From: Jaapia argillacea MUCL 33604
Lineage: Eukaryota; Basidiomycota; Agaricomycetes; Jaapiales; Jaapiaceae
Assembly (NCBI GenBank): GCA_000697665.1
Contig: KL197710.1
Span: 2,145,036 to 2,209,035 of the forward strand
Reading direction: 5' to 3'
DNA: 64,000 bases
Below the pieces are notes generated by a model. The model did no database searches. It was not told the origin of the DNA and saw only the letters and a list, made by a program, of their open reading frames with translations. Positions 11,561 through 26,434 of this stretch are shown here, in pieces. Each line of letters begins with the position of its first letter. The stretch's first letter is position 1. The translations under genes and the position numbers were made by a program.

Positions 11561-12869
11561 TCAGATATCGAGGTCCTCGTCAGGGTCATCGTCGTCAATG
11601 TCGTCTGCAGAATCTGGATCATAGAAAATAGCGGCTGCCGCAGGCGGGGTGGATTGTACGTTTTGGATAGGTTTCCCTGGGTAGAGAGAGATGTCAATTT
11701 GACAAACGACCCACGAGATGAGTCCCCGTTACCTTCATGAGCGTAGGGTAGAGGAACCTGGGATCTTGACTCCTGCTGCTCCCGGGTTAAATTCAAGTTA
11801 AAGGAGACATTGTGCGTTGATTCCCCGGAGTCCTGACGTTGATGTAGATGAGAGAAGGGATGACGAGTACAAAAGAATGAATTCTTCCCACCTCAGTCAT
11901 GACTTTCTTCGCGAATAGTGGCTTGAGACTCTCAAGCTTATGAAGATCAACTGGACCAGACTGATTCCAGCCCTCCAGAAATCGCTCGACTCCCTTCCTC
12001 TTCCCCAATCTATCCCCTCCACCGATGGTCACGCCTCTAATCAGGACCTCCACCACAATCTCTTCTCCTGACCCGCTTCCCTGACCGTCCTGACCGAAAA
12101 TCAGCTTCTCCACTTCATGCTGTCTTTCGGAGAGGGGGATGAATACGCGCCAGAACTTCTGTGGCGGGGAGAGAGGTGGAGGTGGAGTGAGGTAGGCTCG
12201 CGAGATATGAGAGATGAGAGATGGAGGATGGGCGATGATGTGGGTTAGGGTTGGGGAGAAGCGGGTTTGAGTGAGCAAATGGAGAAGGGTGGTAGGGGAC
12301 GATATTGCTCTGGGGAAAGGTGGCGGTACGCAAATGTGTAGTATAAGCCGTGAAGGGGCTAAATTTTTGGTCAGCCTATAGGTCATTAGAACAAAACATA
12401 CTCACATGGACGAGATAGAATCAACGACAACAATTCAGATAAGAATGTGTATGTGGCAGAAACAGAGCTCAAGTCTGAGCAGAGCGTATCGACAGAGTCG
12501 ATGATGACATCGATAGGGCCTGGCGAAGCTGATAACTAGTCGGTGATCCTCTTCACAACACTACATCACCCAGAACTCACCACATTTTACGCTAGCTAGA
12601 ATCTGTGAACGGGGATCATCCCACTCATCATCATAACCAGGTACCTTTGAAGTGCGGTCAAGGACTTGGATCTTTCCTAATTCCGGATCCGTGATCGTTC
12701 TGGGAGGATACAGAAGCGAAATCAACAGAACTGGGATTTTCGTTGCAGTATTGTTGATGACAGCACGCAAAATGGCAGAGCATGACTGAGACAAAGAGGA
12801 TTGCAGGAGGAGAACTGAATGAGGAGGCTTCGTCGAGTTGGAGAGTATGGGGGAAAGGAGTGAAGCCAT
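11561..12869 (-). CDS. ELP5: Elongator complex protein 5
   Basis: A subunit of the Elp4-Elp5-Elp6 RecA-like ring of Elongator, which acts in modification of wobble uridines in tRNA. The start at 12867-12869 gives MASLLSPILSNSTKPPHSVLLLQSSL, the N-terminal strand region of the family. Exons join in phase: ...ILASVKC, then GPIDVIIDSVDTLCSDLSS, then SRLILHICVPPPFP..., then ESTHNVSFNLNLTREQQESR with QVPLPYAHEG, and a last exon ending FYDPDSADDIDDDDPDEDLDI. The VPLPYAHEG segment followed by a short acidic tail is the most diagnostic part. Four introns are inferred. The 3' end faces the gene-poor region; the start is about 200 bp from the 3' end of the GNAT gene. Confidence 0.9.
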
Positions 12870-13073
12870 TTTGCAGCAGTCCCTCAGATTTCAATCAAAT
12901 CAATGTTCTGAATCTGGCGCACGATCGCTAAAGTTGGAGTAGGGTACACATATTAAAGCTACAACAGCTATATACCAGTGCGAGTCCGTCCAACCGCCAA
13001 CCACAACTAAGTATTATAAACCTCTTTTCCAGACAAGGCAAACCCGTGGGTGTCAATTGATTAACCTCGAGCT

Positions 13074-14000
13074 TCACTCCTCCTTCTCCACCCCTTTCTC
13101 CCAATCCGACCTCCTCAGGACACTCTCCGTCAACTTCCATTTGAAAACTCCAACCGTCCTGACCTCCTTGGTGACTTTAAAACCGTGGTCCCGAAGACAA
13201 TCACTGACATACTCCTCCAGAGGAGAGTCGAAGGCCCGGATGGTCTTGACATTCTTATCCCCGAACGTCTGCTTGATGGCATGCACCAACAGATCGTCTT
13301 GGATCAAGGCAGGTCGGTATAGCTCGTCTATGACGAAGTGACGAATGGTGGCAACCTCTGATGTCCCCTTCGACATGAAGACCTTGATATCCTTCTTCTT
13401 CCCTCCCTTTCCCCCGGACACAGGGTCAAGAAGAGAAATGTCGGAGGTAGAATCCTTTGACACGTCGACTCCGATAAGTCCTACGAACTTGTCGCCATAC
13501 TCGAGGATCCAGAACCCGGAAGCGGGAGACCTGGCGTAGTAGTCCAGGACATTTGCGATATCCGGACCAGACAACGCATCCTGGACAAGTTTCTCGAAAT
13601 GAGGGCGATTAAACCTGCAACGATTCGTCGGTCTTGCGACTAAGGATGGCCCGCGTGGACGTACCAATCGATCCCAAACATAAAAGGCACCGCCATACTT
13701 GCAAACGCAGGTATGGGCCTCAGATAGGCGTACCACCCGTACAACTCGGGCTCCGGCCACCAGTGCATATATTGAATGAACACGCTGGAGGCCACAACCC
13801 ACAAGGAGAGGGTCATCCAGTGGACATATGCTAATAAGAGATCAGAGTGGATTCATAGCGTAGGATTTGGTCATCTGGGTAGACTTACCGCTGCGGTTAG
13901 CGACTGCCAACATATCCATACGAGCTTTACCAATAGTAAACCGGACATTCTTCTCGTCTGTGGACTCGAAGGGCCTAATGCGAGCGGTGGGTTCGACCAT
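13074..14000 (-). CDS. Membrane-anchored GNAT-like acetyltransferase
   Basis: Three exons fit in phase from ATG 13998-14000. The first gives MVEPTARIRPFESTDEKNV to MLAVANRS, the usual opening strand and helix of a GNAT fold. The second carries two hydrophobic segments (WMTLSLWVVASSVFIQYMHW and a second around YLRPIPAFASMAVPFMFGI). The third has FWILEYGDKFVGLIGVDVS, a strand-turn-strand typical of GNATs, then VATIRHFVIDELYRPALIQDDLLVHAIK, which fits the acetyl-CoA binding region, and ends WEKGVEKEE. A helical hairpin inside the fold recalls NAT8-type acetyltransferases of the ER or Golgi. The substrate cannot be told. It is divergent from the dienelactone hydrolase gene, starts about 240 bp apart. 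Confidence 0.7.
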
Positions 14001-14242
14001 GACTGTAAGGACCAAGGGGCAGGCAGAAGAAAATGCTCTGAAAATCGTGGGGTCATTTTTGTGAGTGCTGGGCACAGACTGTCAACGACGCGACGCACGT
14101 TGGAGGGACTTGTTGTGATCGACGGACAGCACAGCGTGGACACTGACGCACGCGCCACCCGGTCGAACGGCCCGCGTGAGTACCACCCTGTAATCAATCT
14201 CCATCCAGTTCAGTCACCGCGTGCTAGCCCTGTCTTGCAACA

Positions 14243-15788
14243 ATGCTCATCACCAAAACATATCACGATGTCCCCTCCAAGCTCGACCCTAATGGACGGC
14301 CCATGAGGATATATGTGATCGCGCCTAGCTTACCGAGCTATCCTCAAGCGAAATTCCCAGGTACTTAGAACGAATCCCACTCTCCGCGAGACTGGAGACT
14401 GGAGACTGGCGCTGATAGATCCCCTGTATCAACCCAGGTGTCGTTTGTTTCAGGTTTGAAATCCACACAGTATATACACTATTATATCTGATTCTGAGAA
14501 TCGATTTAGTGAGATCTACCAGGTTACAGGTCCTGTCGAGAGGTTCGCAGGGCAGATCGCTAGCCAAGGATACATAGTAGGTCAGAAGGGTTAACATTCA
14601 AATTATGAAGACGTCGAGCTAACTTAACGTCCGATCGTCCAGCGTGTCCTTCAAGTTATCATGAGTTTGAAGGGCCTGAGGCCATATCCTACGATGTGGA
14701 AGGTGAGCCCCGAACGAAAGCAACCCGATGCCCTCCGTTTTTTTGAACCGTAAATCCTCGAAGGAACGGATAGAGGGAATCGCTACAAGGTGTGATACTT
14801 CTGACCCATCCATCGCATCCACTGACCATTTACCCCAGATCGAAAAAGACTTGGCTGCGTATGACGAGGTATTTATGCCTCATCTGCTCCCCGACACTGA
14901 TCTGCGTTTGCCCGAGGCATACTGATTGCTGACCCGTTATTCAGGACGCAACCCATTCAATCGATCTCCTTTGTTCTCTGAAGAACTGCAACGGACGGAT
15001 TGCAGGTGAGCAGGATCTACTCGATCTTACTTGTCTCGCCCTGACGTACCTTCAACAGCTACTGGGATGTGCTTGGGTGGACACCTGGTGCGCGAGCCCG
15101 CCTCATTCACCGTGGAGTGATCTGACCCGCCTCTCCGCCTCAGGCTTTCCGGGTAAGCACACAGAGTGATTCGTTGTATCCCTCTCAAACATATACCATT
15201 TCGTCAGGCTGCATTTGACCCTCGCGTTCTGTCGTCTGTCTGTTTCTTCGCGACCGACGTCCACAGTGCCACTCTGGGGAAAGGCAAGAAGGATGACTCC
15301 CTTGAACGGGTGGAAAAGGGTGATCTTACTGGCAAGGGGGAACTCGTCGTGCGTCAACCTCACTTCACGAGACATCCTCACCTACTGAAAATATTTGCCA
15401 AAACCAGATGATATTTGGTAAACAAGTGAGTCGGCGTTCGCTCGTAGCTGGAGGTCACATCTTAAGTTACCCATTAATTAGGACACCCACGTTCCCCGAG
15501 CTGGCAGGGACCTCATCCGCAAGGTACTTGAGGATGCCAATGTCCAGACATCGGTGAGCATTCTATCCCGGTAGCTCTGACATTCTACTGATTTCCTACT
15601 ATCATCGCCAGTTCCTTGAGGTTCAAGCGCAACATGCTTTCATCCGGGATGAATCCTCGAAGGGAAGGTGGGATGCCGCCTTAACAAGATCTCTGTTCAC
15701 ATTTATGATGGAGGTATTTGAGCGCACGGTTGGCCGAGACTTGGGTCCACGAGTCGATGGTGGTGGCAAGGTCGAGCACGTGTGTTAA
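14243..15788 (+). CDS. Dienelactone hydrolase family alpha/beta hydrolase
   Basis: A carboxymethylenebutenolidase-like enzyme that would hydrolyse lactone or ester substrates in the cytosol. The start is ATG 14243 (MLITKTYHDVPSKLDPNGRP), then many short exons: IYVIAPSLPSYPQAKFP, SEIYQVTGPVERFAGQIASQGY, YDVEG, a segment ending EKDLAAYDE, then ATHSIDLLCSLKNCNGRIA. The nucleophile elbow is GMCLGGHLA, with cysteine as in dienelactone hydrolases. The remaining triad residues fit the Asp of FGKQDTHVPRAG and the His of VQAQHAFIRDESS. It ends DGGGKVEHVC at 15788. Homologues in basidiomycetes are often annotated only by fold, so the substrate is unknown. It is convergent with TEF1. Confidence 0.88.
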
Positions 15789-16189
15789 TTTCCCTCAAGA
15801 CAAGTAGTAATGCATGTGTACATGTAACCTTGTAGATGTTCTCCTAGCCTTGAGTTTCCCGTTACATCCACATTCTTGAGTTGAAAATGATTGACTCGCT
15901 CGCACCTTGCGAAATGGAATCTCCTACTCCAACACATGCATTCTATGATCCTACAACGATACATGTTGAATTCTCTTCTCCACCACCACCACTACACAGC
16001 ATAGCATACGAACGAAAAGCCACCTGACATGACCCTCGTCGCCATGGTCGTTATGGGTCATACAACAAATGATGCGACAGTAAGGAAACAGTTGCGTTAG
16101 AAGTACCGATGATATGAAAAGGAAAGAAAGCAAGGCAAAAAAGAGCAAACTGAGAGAAGAAACAATACAGTAAAATGTCTACATCTAGT
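15789..16189. other. Convergent 3' region
   Basis: A 0.4 kb spacer between the stops of the dienelactone hydrolase gene (plus) and TEF1 (minus). It should hold both 3' UTRs and poly(A) sites. No gene is seen. Confidence 0.6.
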
Positions 16190-18767
<2,578 letters not shown>

Positions 18768-20936
18768 TCAGGTATCATCCATACCCCATCCACCATCTCC
18801 AGCAAGGAATCGTGACTCCAGGATCTTTTCGAAGCTTGGTCGAGCTGACACTTCCACGCGTAAGCAAGCTCGCACGAGTGCCGCGGCATCGCCTAGAGCG
18901 CCACCACCATCAGCCTCCTCCCCATCTCGTTCCTTGCCCTCCCCGCATCGCTCGTCCAAAGCGATGGACGCTGCAGCGAAGGGGGATTCCAAGCCTTCTT
19001 GAGCTTCGGCGGCTGTCGTGAAGGGGCATTCGCCAACGAGAAGGACGTAGGCGACAACGCCGAAGGCCCAAACGTCTTGCTCCTTGCCCTGATACCGTTC
19101 ACCGCGGAGAATCTCAGGGCCTGCATAGTCAAGTCTGATGTACGGAGGCGATCAGGAACCCGCATGGCTGAAAGGAAACTATCAAGACTCACGTGCCACT
19201 GAACGTGTCCCAACCACTCTTCTTCACTAAACCCGAGCTCCCAAAGTCAATCAACACGCATTGACCTCCATTGCCAAGGACAACGTTCTCATCTTTGATG
19301 TCGCGATGAACTAGAAACCAGAGCTAAATTAACTTGTACACCACACAAGGAGAGCTTTCCTCACCTATACCTTTCCCATGGAGGAAAAATAGCGCGTCGG
19401 CGATCTGACCCAGGTAGCTCCGTGCAGCACTCGCTGGTAATCCTTGAGGATAGCTTTCGACGAGATCAAAGAGATCGGAGGGAGGGGACGGTTCATCAGG
19501 TCTAGTATCCGGAGTTGTGCAGGGCATCAACAAGTAGTAGTAGTTGTCGTCCTCGAAGAAATCTAGTAGCGGGCAGATGTTTGGATGCCCCTTGACAACC
19601 TTTCCCTCCAACCAATCTGAACTAGCAAGTGACGATGGTGATTCCGACTCCACGTCCGTGTCAGACGATGCCGGGGAAACGTCGCGGGATATTGAAAACC
19701 TTGCCGGATCCCATGGACGCCGTGAAGGAAGGATATACGATGTAGAGGATATCGCGTTCATAACGTAGATCTCTATTGGTATTGTTCCGTACTGCGGATG
19801 CTTTTTCCAACAATCTGCCAGAATCCGAGATTTGAAGACTTGCTTGATGATCAGTGGAGGCTATTGCATGGTTTAATGACAGATGTCATGAGTGGAAAAG
19901 ATATATTTACCCCGAGGGTGCCATCGTCGTGCATCTCTCTAGCTCGTTTCACCAGCCCATAAGCGCCGCGACCGATTTCCCGCTCAATTACAAACTCTGT
20001 TATGCTCCTCCCACTTCCCAAATACGAATCTCTCTCGCGACCTGGCGTAGGGGGGCCAACGCTTGACGCGACGCTCAGAACACTCCGAGCGCTGCCAGTG
20101 CGGACTAATTTTTGGGGAGCCAGCGTTGGGACAACGGGAGTTTCGACGGGCAGGATGGATACACGACCAGCAATCAGAGATACACGTTGTTGTGAGGATC
20201 GCCGTCGCGGTCGAGGAGTTGTCGAAGTGCGGCCAAGGGAAGGTTTTGGGGAAGGACAAGACGACGACAGCGGAGTGGGAGGTCTTGACGATGACAGAGG
20301 AGAAAAAGAGACAGGCTCGGAAGTAAAACTAGACGTCGCTATCGGGAGAGTGGAGATGATTGTCGGGATCGGCCTGGCTAAATCACTCGATGATATCGAT
20401 TTCGGGGGAGATTGGGACCCGTTACTCCTGTCGAGTCGATCGGTTTCACTATGAAGCCCTGGAGGCTCGTGAAAATCCCTGTATGGGTCTTCTTGTGCCC
20501 TCTCCTCCTTCTTCTTCCAGTCGAATCCCCTGCCCATGATGGTGACTCCCCAGCTATTCCCCATACTTGCGGCTCTGTATAGTTTTCCGGGTGGCGCGGC
20601 CCAGTCATCGTCGTCGAAATTCAGTTCGATGGTAGGAGTTGCGAGCATTGGATTCCTGTGTCCAATGTCGAGAGAAATGGAGCGAGTAGACTGGCGTAAG
20701 GAAGGTTTTTCTTGGATGTCTAATATGTAGGTGGGAGCGGTGACACAGCGCCAATGCCTGCTGTGGGGCTTTAACCTGAGCGGATGCAGGATTTGTGGCA
20801 ATGATGTCCCGGTCTCATCTCGGCCGTCCACAGCTTTCCCACGACCCTCCTGCGCCACAGCACTGGCTGCCACGCATGTGCCTCCGTTGTCCACTGATAT
20901 CGACCTTTCCCCCTGCAGCGGAAATAACGTACGCAT
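18768..20936 (-). CDS. PAS-kinase-like serine/threonine protein kinase
   Basis: The C-terminal half is a kinase domain: [18 protein letters not shown] (Gly loop), [16 protein letters not shown] with the catalytic lysine, [57 protein letters not shown] (catalytic loop), [21 protein letters not shown] and [18 protein letters not shown]. The [10 protein letters not shown]...GTIPIEI insert and the hinge resemble PAS kinase (yeast Psk1/Psk2), which couples nutrient status to glycogen and wall synthesis. About 300 N-terminal residues are Ser/Pro-rich and disordered. No PAS sensor domain is visible there. The start is uncertain: ATG 20936 is used, but ATG 20648 ([16 protein letters not shown]) is a good alternative. 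There is a Ser/Asp-rich insertion between beta strands of the N-lobe. Confidence 0.85.
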
Positions 20937-22339
20937 CTTCGGTCAACTGACTGTCTCTATTCTCCCAGACAGCCTCGCGTGAGTCTCACTTGGACAAATC
21001 GGCCGGATATGTCCAGCCAAGAGCAGTTAGCCAAAACTCACCTCAGGTCTAGTTGGTCCGTGAGCTATTATGCTCTGGCGAGGCTGAGCGATTGCGGGGT
21101 GCAGGTGGATGGGGGTTGAAAACAAGCGAACAATGTTCTTCTTATCTCAATGTCCATTCCGTACCAGCGCGCATGCATCTTTCATTCTCCCACCCTTTTC
21201 GGCACTTGTCTCCTTATGGAAGGCCGTGTTTTCCTTCGGGAAGCACTCCTCCACATCCTAGTGATCCCAACCATCCCACCTAACACTCGCAACACCGATT
21301 CACCCATTCCCGCCCACAAGTCTATCCGCGGGCTGTCTCGCTCAGCTAGGTTCTTCGTCTTGTCTAGCTTGTTCTGGACATTCTCCTTATCTTCTGCGCC
21401 ATACATAAACGTTTAGCTGCCGGTTCACGCAACGATAAAACGGCTTTCCCGGTCGCAAATCCCACCATGCCGCCACTGGGCGTTCATATGAATGCAGGAT
21501 GGACCTCTGCTCTGGAAAGAAACGACCCCACTTCCGCACTGTGCTTGCGGCGTAGCCTATCTGCACTCTCGGATCATGGCAGCGATTACTGATCCTACAG
21601 TGGAGGTCTTGCACTGCGAATCATCGGCGCGTTTGTCTCGACCACATCGGGGAGCATCTAGTGGTACAGCTTCAACCCTATGCTGTTGACGGGAGTGGAT
21701 TTGCTGGCATCATCTCGTTGATTCACTGTAGTTTGGTGTCGTTTCCCCCCCCCATCGCCCCGACGTTGTGTACCACCGTCGGACGACTACTACTTATCGC
21801 AAGCAAATAAGCTATGCACTGTTTCCTGTAGACAACACTTTGATTATGTGAATATATGCGCAGATCCTTGTCCTGATACAATATTTCGCGCTACGATGAG
21901 GACGTACTATTACAGGGACCTACAGGCTACATGGACCTGTATATGGTACTCAGGATCACGTGGTGGTGTCCACAGATCCAACTGGCCGGCGATTGTGCCG
22001 GCCCTCCGGGGAACATGCCGAATAGCTACCGAGCTTCGTCGTAGAGCATCGCAAACCCTGCTGGCCAGTAGTGCCCATCCTCAAGATCTAAAACTTTGTG
22101 AGTATTCCTTGATACTGCAGGTTCCGCTCTACCCTTGTGCTATCCTGTTGCCGTTCCTATGCAGACTTGGACGGTTTCAACGACTGGAATGGGTTGGATG
22201 GTTGTGCATCCTGGCGGATGAGCCTGATCGCATGCCAAACTTGGACTCCTCACCAAATCTCTACCTGCCCTCTTGCGACCTTTCTGTGAAACCTACGAAG
22301 ATCTTCAGACTTACTGGGTCCCATTGTCTCTAGCCCGCC
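20937..22339. other. Divergent upstream region without supported gene
   Basis: About 1.4 kb between the kinase start (minus) and the RPL32 start (plus). Open frames such as 21848-22333 (plus) show no family resemblance and no ATG I trust. The kinase and RPL32 promoters should lie here. A poly-C run sits near 21747-21754. Confidence 0.5.
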
Positions 22340-22956
22340 ATGGTCGTCAAGGTTCCCATCGTCAAGAAGCGCACCAAGCCTTTCAAGTCAGTTTTCACGC
22401 CCTCTACAAAATGGTCGACATGCTAATCGTTTTGAATCAAGGCGCCACCAGTCTGACCGTTATAAGAGTGTCAAGGAGGCATGGCGGAAACCCAAGGGTA
22501 TCGATAACAGGGTTAGGCGTCGATTCAAGGGCCAATTGCCCATGCCCAAGGTACGTTTCCTTGACCTTACACTCTCCTTGGACTGCGAGGTTCACATTCT
22601 TGATTCGAATAGATTGGTTACGGAAGCAACAAGAAGGTGGGTTGACGTGGCTAATGAATGTGGGGGCACCAGTTGACGGATTTTCCTTCAGACACGCCAT
22701 CTACTACCCAACGGCCTCAAGAAGTTCTTGGTCAACAATGTGCGGGAGGTTGACCTTCTCTTGATGCACAACAAAAGCTTCGCGGCCGAGATTGCTCATG
22801 GTGTGAGCAGCCGCAACCGCACCGTCATCCTGGAGCGGTACGCCTTTTCCCTTGTCGAATTTTCAATTCTATTCCTGATGCTATCTGTGATGCAGTGCGA
22901 AAGTGTTGGGTGTGAAGGTGACGAACCCGGCGGCTCGTCTGCGGTCAGAAGAGTAG
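22340..22956 (+). CDS. RPL32: 60S ribosomal protein eL32
   Basis: A structural protein of the large cytosolic ribosomal subunit. Exons join to give [120 protein letters not shown] and AARLRSEE, about 128 residues, the normal length. The first donor is GTCAGT and splits a lysine codon. The last intron splits an arginine codon. Four short introns are inferred, between 22389 and about 22894. The whole family length is covered. Confidence 0.97.
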
Positions 22957-23290
22957 TGTCGCATTTTGTGTTGTTTTTCTCTTGCCACTTCTCCTGCCAC
23001 ATGTATCCATTCCATCCGTATGCTGGAGATAATCGACATGCGACCATGCTTCAGGCCAATGATGTTTCTGTATGTGATCCCATGAACCTTGCACAAATTC
23101 AACATTGACTTCGAACTCGTGATGATGGTGTGGTGCACTTCGTTATCTTTGAGACAATGCCCGATTTGGAATCCCTCGGAGTTCAATGAGGTACAATGTA
23201 GCACTGCACCCGCACACAACATCTTACCCCTTGTCGTCGCTATCGATCCTGTCTCTGCTTCAGATCTGGAGGACTTTATTTCCCAAGACT
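22957..23290. other. RPL32 3' region and MEMO1-family promoter
   Basis: A 0.33 kb spacer between two plus-strand genes. It should hold the RPL32 3' UTR and the next promoter. No gene is seen. Confidence 0.5.
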
Positions 23291-24640
23291 ATGAGTGTTA
23301 GGCATGAGCGATTCCGAACGATCCTTGCTGTATGAGGGCTCATGGACGTTTCAGGCAAGCCACACATGCGGGGTCGTGGTACACGGACGACGGTGAGTGC
23401 GTAACATATCAAAGGTGGACCAGTCAACTGATGAATCATAGGGGACACCTTGAACCATGAGCTGACGACTTGGCTCGATGCTGTCCAGCCGAGTGATGAG
23501 ACATTCAATCCCCCCGTTAAGGGTTGCAAGGCGGTGATCGCACCGTATGTGTTCGATGATTCTGAATGAATGCAGTCCTGAGCATCGTTTGGTCGGCAGA
23601 CATGCTGGATACTCATACTCTGGGCCAGCCGCCGCATGGGCTTACAAAAGTATCGATACAACTGGAATGTCAGCTACCCCTGATATCATGTTCCTACTCC
23701 AGCTGATCCTCTGATTTCGTCTAGCAAGAGGGTGTTTATCCTCGGTCCTTCTCACCACGTTTACCTTGACGGTTGCGCTCTGTCGAGATGTCAGGAGTAT
23801 GAGACCCCCCTCGGCAACATCCCCTTAGATTTAGACAGTCGGTCCCCTCCTCTTCTTCTATGTTCCGCTCCCTAACAGTTACACTTCCATAGCTATAAAG
23901 GAGCTGAAGTCGACTGGTAAATTCAGCGAGATGAGTACGCAAACCGATGAAGATGAGCATAGCATCGAGATGCATATCCCCTTCGTGAGGAAGATTTTCG
24001 AGAGGTTGAACTCGTGTTTCCCTCCGCTGGCCCCATATATTAACCTCGTCAAACAGCATGGACATTTCCATTGTGCCTATTCTAGTAGGTGCCATCAACA
24101 AGAGCAAGGAAGCTGCTTTCGGTCGATTACTTGCCCCGTATCTGGCGCGAGAAGATACCTTTTGCGTTGTTTCCAGTGACTTCTGTCATTGGTATTTTGT
24201 TTGCCATTTGCATCACGAGTACCCATCTAACGGAGCGGTTTAGGGGGACCCGATTTTCTTTCACTCATTACTATCCTGAGCCTCCTCCAAGCGACACGCC
24301 TGCCGTCCGACTGACGAGGTCTTCTGCTCTCCCGCCGACCTTGTCGACCTACCCCATCCACGAATCTATCTCTGCCCTTGACCACGAGGCAATGGACATT
24401 CTGACAATTCCGCCCTCCACCGCTGAGAAGGCACACGAGGAATTCGCAGATTATCTAGCTAGGACGAAGAACACCATCTGTGGCCGTCACCCAATCGGTG
24501 TGCTACTTGGCGCCCTCACATTTCTAGAGCAGGAGGGACATGTCATCGGGTCACAGTGGGTCAGGTACGAACAAAGTAGCCAATGCTTTACTATCAGGGA
24601 TTCTAGCGTCAGTTATGCAAGTGCATATGTGACATTCTAA
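23291..24640 (+). CDS. MEMO1 family protein (yeast MHO1/YJR008W type)
   Basis: A member of the MEMO family, which shares the fold of class III extradiol dioxygenases. The human protein binds metal and acts in cell motility and iron or copper handling; the fungal role is less clear. Exons read [132 protein letters not shown], then [16 protein letters not shown] and [20 protein letters not shown]. The family histidines (HAGSWY, PSHHV, EMH, DFCHWG) are present. The ATG at 23291 gives the family N-terminus [13 protein letters not shown] only if a 53-nt intron with GC at its 5' end (23302-23354) is removed; otherwise ATG 23332 would give [14 protein letters not shown]. The region between YYPEP and HEEF is longer and Pro/Ser/Thr-rich. 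Confidence 0.93.
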
Positions 24641-24870
24641 CATCGACGATGAATGGGACTGCACGGCTGCGTCTACGTAGGTTCTACCAATGTAATATAT
24701 CATCTACGCATTGGGTGGGTCGAAAGTTACATCCTTGATACTGCGATTCCGGATTCGACCAGCTGGGAGCCGACAGGTTCATCCTTCTCATGCTCCGTAC
24801 CTGGCATTCCTGGATCTTCCACCACCTAGAAATGGTCGAATTATTGAGTTACAACACAACGAAGTCCCTG

Positions 24871-25879
24871 TCAGAGTATTCTTACCTTTCCATCGGCAAT
24901 CTCTATATCTTCGAACCCCCAGTCTCTCGTGCTTCCATCCTTCAAATGACTACCATCCGCCAAAGTCTTGGGGTGCCAGTGGCCCAACACTTTCTTCGGT
25001 CCTTCTTTCCTCTTCATCTCGGTCAGAGAACAGCAGCCTACGCGGAGGGGCAGACTTCGGTCTCCGATAAGTTCTCTAGCAAGGGCAATGACCGTGGCAG
25101 CATGGCTAACGAGGAGAACTCGTTGATGCTTCCCCCCATATCTGCGTTCGATTTCAGGTATCGATGCATCAAGGTATCCAGCGACCCGATCGTGAACTTC
25201 TACGACGTCTTCGCCTTTGCGAGAGGGATACCAGATTGTGGACCAGGATTCGTCTATTTCTGGAAAGTAAGTACGGAGAGTGGAGGCCGGCGAGGGGCGA
25301 GGGTGGAGACCAGTTCCTGGGGCTACTGGTGAATACCATTCAGAGAGACCTGACACCGTCGATCAGTGCTCGCTCTCCTTTCGAAGACAACGAGGACTTT
25401 ACCGTGTTCGACGTAGATGGGAACTCCAAGAGCGATTGAGGTTGGCTTGGCTGTTTGCAAGCATCGGTCTGATTTGCGTCAAGGACAAGTATGAGAAAAC
25501 CTGGTCAGTTTCCGAGATGTGATCTTACAGTACGGAGACGAGAATATGGCGGTTGGTCGGTGCTCCGGAGGGAGGGACACGAAGTGATCGGCCAACTCTT
25601 GCGCTTGAGACTAAGCGCGAGTGTCAAGACCCCCCAGGCTCATTGGTTCATTCAACTGCCTCTCACCTCCCCGAAAGCTGCCAATGGTGGATCACGAGGT
25701 AAGCCAGTCGCACTCGTCCTTGGATTAGGTGAGACACGCTGCGGCCTGGTGTATGCACAAGCGACCTACCAGTTATTGGTTACCCAATTCAACCGATAAC
25801 CTATCTTTGCTCAGCGCACTTTTGAGGATTCCATGAAAGACTACATACCATGTCTCGCAATGTAGATCGTCTCAATCAT
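24871..25879 (-). CDS. Histidine phosphatase superfamily protein, TFC7 (TFIIIC tau55)-like
   Basis: A phosphoglycerate-mutase-fold protein. Short exons from ATG 25877-25879 read MIETIYIARHGYRLNWVTNN, then TGLPRDPPLAAFG, then AQELADHFVSLPPEHRPTAI, FSSPYCR, CLQTAKPTSIALGVPIYVEH and GLSEWYSPVAPGTGLHPRPS. After that come EIERRYGGKHQRVLLVSHAA and a tail ending DWGFEDIEIADGKVRIL. The RHG motif, the SSPYCRCLQTA segment, EWY and the late SHA histidine are the catalytic-type residues and appear intact. The RHGYRLNW opening and the tail match the fungal TFC7/YNL108C group. Some members sit in RNA polymerase III factor TFIIIC and others are plain phosphatases, so the cellular role is not settled. Its stop faces the MEMO1-family gene, 230 bp away. 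Confidence 0.8.
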
Positions 25880-26434
25880 CCTCCTCAGAAAGTTCTGACC
25901 GATCTAGTATGAACCAAGGAAATATTGACTCGAGGCAAACTGGAGGCATGTGCAGTCTCAGTATTATAGATAAATGTCGCCACGTGCGTGACAGCAATAA
26001 GCTCGCGGTACCATGCCCAACGATTGAATGGAAACCTGAGGACAAAACATCTTGGACCCGAGGGAGGTTCGCAACCCCCCCTCCCCGGAATCAGAGAGCA
26101 AACGGATCACAAGAGCGATCATACAACACAGATGCTTGGAAATATCCCAAGGGGATCACACTAAATTACAGTCGCATATCGTCATGTCATTGGTCTCAGG
26201 CGGACTAGATGTAGGTGCATGCGTACGAAGACAAAAAGAAGCAGAAGAGATGGGGAGATGTAGGACAGACACAACAAGGAGCACAAGGGGGAAGAAATCA
26301 GAGTATGTGCAAGAAGCATCATCGATCGTTTGAAAACATTGTTGCTTTTGGAAAAAAAACTTCTTCGGTAACCCAAGAGAATTGAGTCTAGAGATGAGAC
26401 CCAATATTTCGCTGATGGGTTCGAGTGTATGCCT
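25880..26434. other. Intergenic, no supported gene
   Basis: A 0.55 kb spacer between two minus-strand genes: the 3' UTR of the STM1-like gene and the promoter of the TFC7-like gene. No RNA or coding signature is seen. Confidence 0.5.
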
